A stretch of DNA of 25,719 nucleotides from Fusobacteriota bacterium (GTDB taxonomy: Bacteria > Fusobacteriota > Fusobacteriia > JAPLKR01): assembly GCA_026387965.1 (NCBI GenBank), contig JAPLKR010000077.1, positions 1 to 25,719 on the forward strand. Reading direction: 5' to 3'. This document shows, piece after piece, positions 25,137-25,719 of this stretch. The notes under the pieces were generated by a model. That model saw nothing but the letters and a program-made list of their open reading frames with translations, was not told where the DNA came from and searched no databases. The position numbers were made by a program, and so were the translations under genes. The first letter of the stretch is position 1; every line of letters starts with the position of its first letter.

Positions 25137-25151
25137 AACGAGGAGGTATAA

Positions 25152-25719
25152 GTGAAAGGACATTTGATATTAGAAAATGGTATGATTTTTGAAGGAAAAC
25201 TTTTTGGGGCTGTAGATCAAACCGTTGTGGGCGAGGTGGTATTCAATACTTCGATGACAGGATATCAAGAGATATTAACCGACCCCTCTTATTTTGGACA
25301 AATGGTCACTCTTACCTATCCACTGATTGGAAATTATGGGGTGAATGTCGAGGATGTAGAGTCAAATGGAATCAAGGCGCGTGCACTTATTATAAAAGAG
25401 CCAGCTAAACTTCCTAATAACTATCGATGTGAGATGCCACTTTCTTATTATTTAAAACAAAATGGCGTGATTGGGCTTAAAGGGATTGATACCCGTGAAT
25501 TGACAAAAGTTTTAAGAGATGTTGGAACGATGAAGGGTATTATTACAAAAAAAAGTTTAACGCAAAAAGAGGTTAAAGAGCGATTTTCGACATTTTCTAA
25601 TAAAGCAGCAGTGGAGTGCGTGACGACTAAAGCACCTTATGAACTTTTACCAAAAGGTGACTATAAATTTCATATTGCTGTCTGGGATTTTGGTGTAAAA
25701 ACAAATATTTTAACAAATT
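25152..25719 (+). CDS. carA: Carbamoyl-phosphate synthase small subunit (partial, runs off the window)
   Basis: CarA supplies ammonia from glutamine to CarB for carbamoyl phosphate, the substrate of PyrB and of arginine synthesis. GTG 25152 has AGGAGG (25141-25146) upstream. The frame stays open for about 189 codons to the window end. The N-terminal small-chain domain is clear: LILENGMIFEGKLFG, VVFNTSMTGYQEILTDPSY, VTLTYPLIGNYG and GIDTRELTKVLRD. The glutamine amidotransferase domain just begins (HIAVWDFGVKTNIL). The catalytic Cys and His lie beyond the end, so activity cannot be judged. carB is expected next. Placement in the pyr operon suggests pyrimidine rather than arginine control. Confidence 0.95.
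   Translation, partial: MKGHLILENGMIFEGKLFGAVDQTVVGEVVFNTSMTGYQEILTDPSYFGQMVTLTYPLIGNYGVNVEDVESNGIKARALIIKEPAKLPNNYRCEMPLSYYLKQNGVIGLKGIDTRELTKVLRDVGTMKGIITKKSLTQKEVKERFSTFSNKAAVECVTTKAPYELLPKGDYKFHIAVWDFGVKTNILTN

Overview
The window is AT-rich, and nearly all coding is on the + strand in tight runs of overlapping genes with strong Shine-Dalgarno (SD) sequences. The gene content is a PTS enzyme I and glucose-type EIICB pair, a short ComEC, MltG plus a SpoIID-domain protein, TilS-FtsH, an iron-exporter-like FetAB pair and a pyrimidine operon of pyrK/pyrD-1B type. This suggests a fermentative low-GC bacterium, either Firmicutes-like or Fusobacteria-like. The sequence alone does not settle the phylum, and no rRNA or tRNA gene is present to help.

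Layout. (1) 1-1589: the front part of a ketoacyl-ACP synthase III (KAS III) gene, broken at about 600-617 and joined out of frame to the back part of menD. This is either a real deletion/recombination scar or an assembly chimera. (2) 1586-4454: a co-directional run of menH, ydcF, a SAM methyltransferase and a MarC-family membrane protein. (3) 4455-8037: a regulatory gap with inverted repeats and a good sigma-70-type promoter, then ptsI-ptsG and a strong terminator. (4) 8115-12824: an overlapping cluster of an unknown polytopic membrane protein, short comEC, mltG and a SpoIID/LytB-domain protein. (5) 12809-17584: a promoter inside the end of the SpoIID gene, then a GT4 glycosyltransferase, tilS and ftsH, closed by a terminator. 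(6) 17585-19290: a roughly 300-base non-coding leader region, then fetA-fetB. (7) 19291-19608: a gap holding a decayed 3' end of guaB (IMP dehydrogenase). (8) 19574-25719: a pyr operon in the order leader ORF, attenuator, pyrB (with a PyrI-type zinc tail), pyrK, pyrD, pyrF, pyrC, pyrE, carA (cut by the window end).

How the genes work together. The pyr operon encodes most of de novo UMP synthesis: CarA (with CarB presumably beyond the window), PyrB, PyrC, PyrDK, PyrE and PyrF. Its leader has a consensus promoter, a 43-codon U-rich ORF whose stop codon lies inside the left arm of an intrinsic terminator, and then pyrB. That arrangement matches the UTP-sensing, translation-coupled attenuation known from enterobacterial pyrBI, rather than the PyrR system usual in Firmicutes. 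It is the most interesting regulatory element here.

The other notable points are the KAS III/menD junction, the guaB remnant, the aspartate carbamoyltransferase carrying only the zinc part of PyrI, and the unknown membrane protein coupled to comEC. I found no CRISPR array, transposase, phage gene or recognisable defence system.
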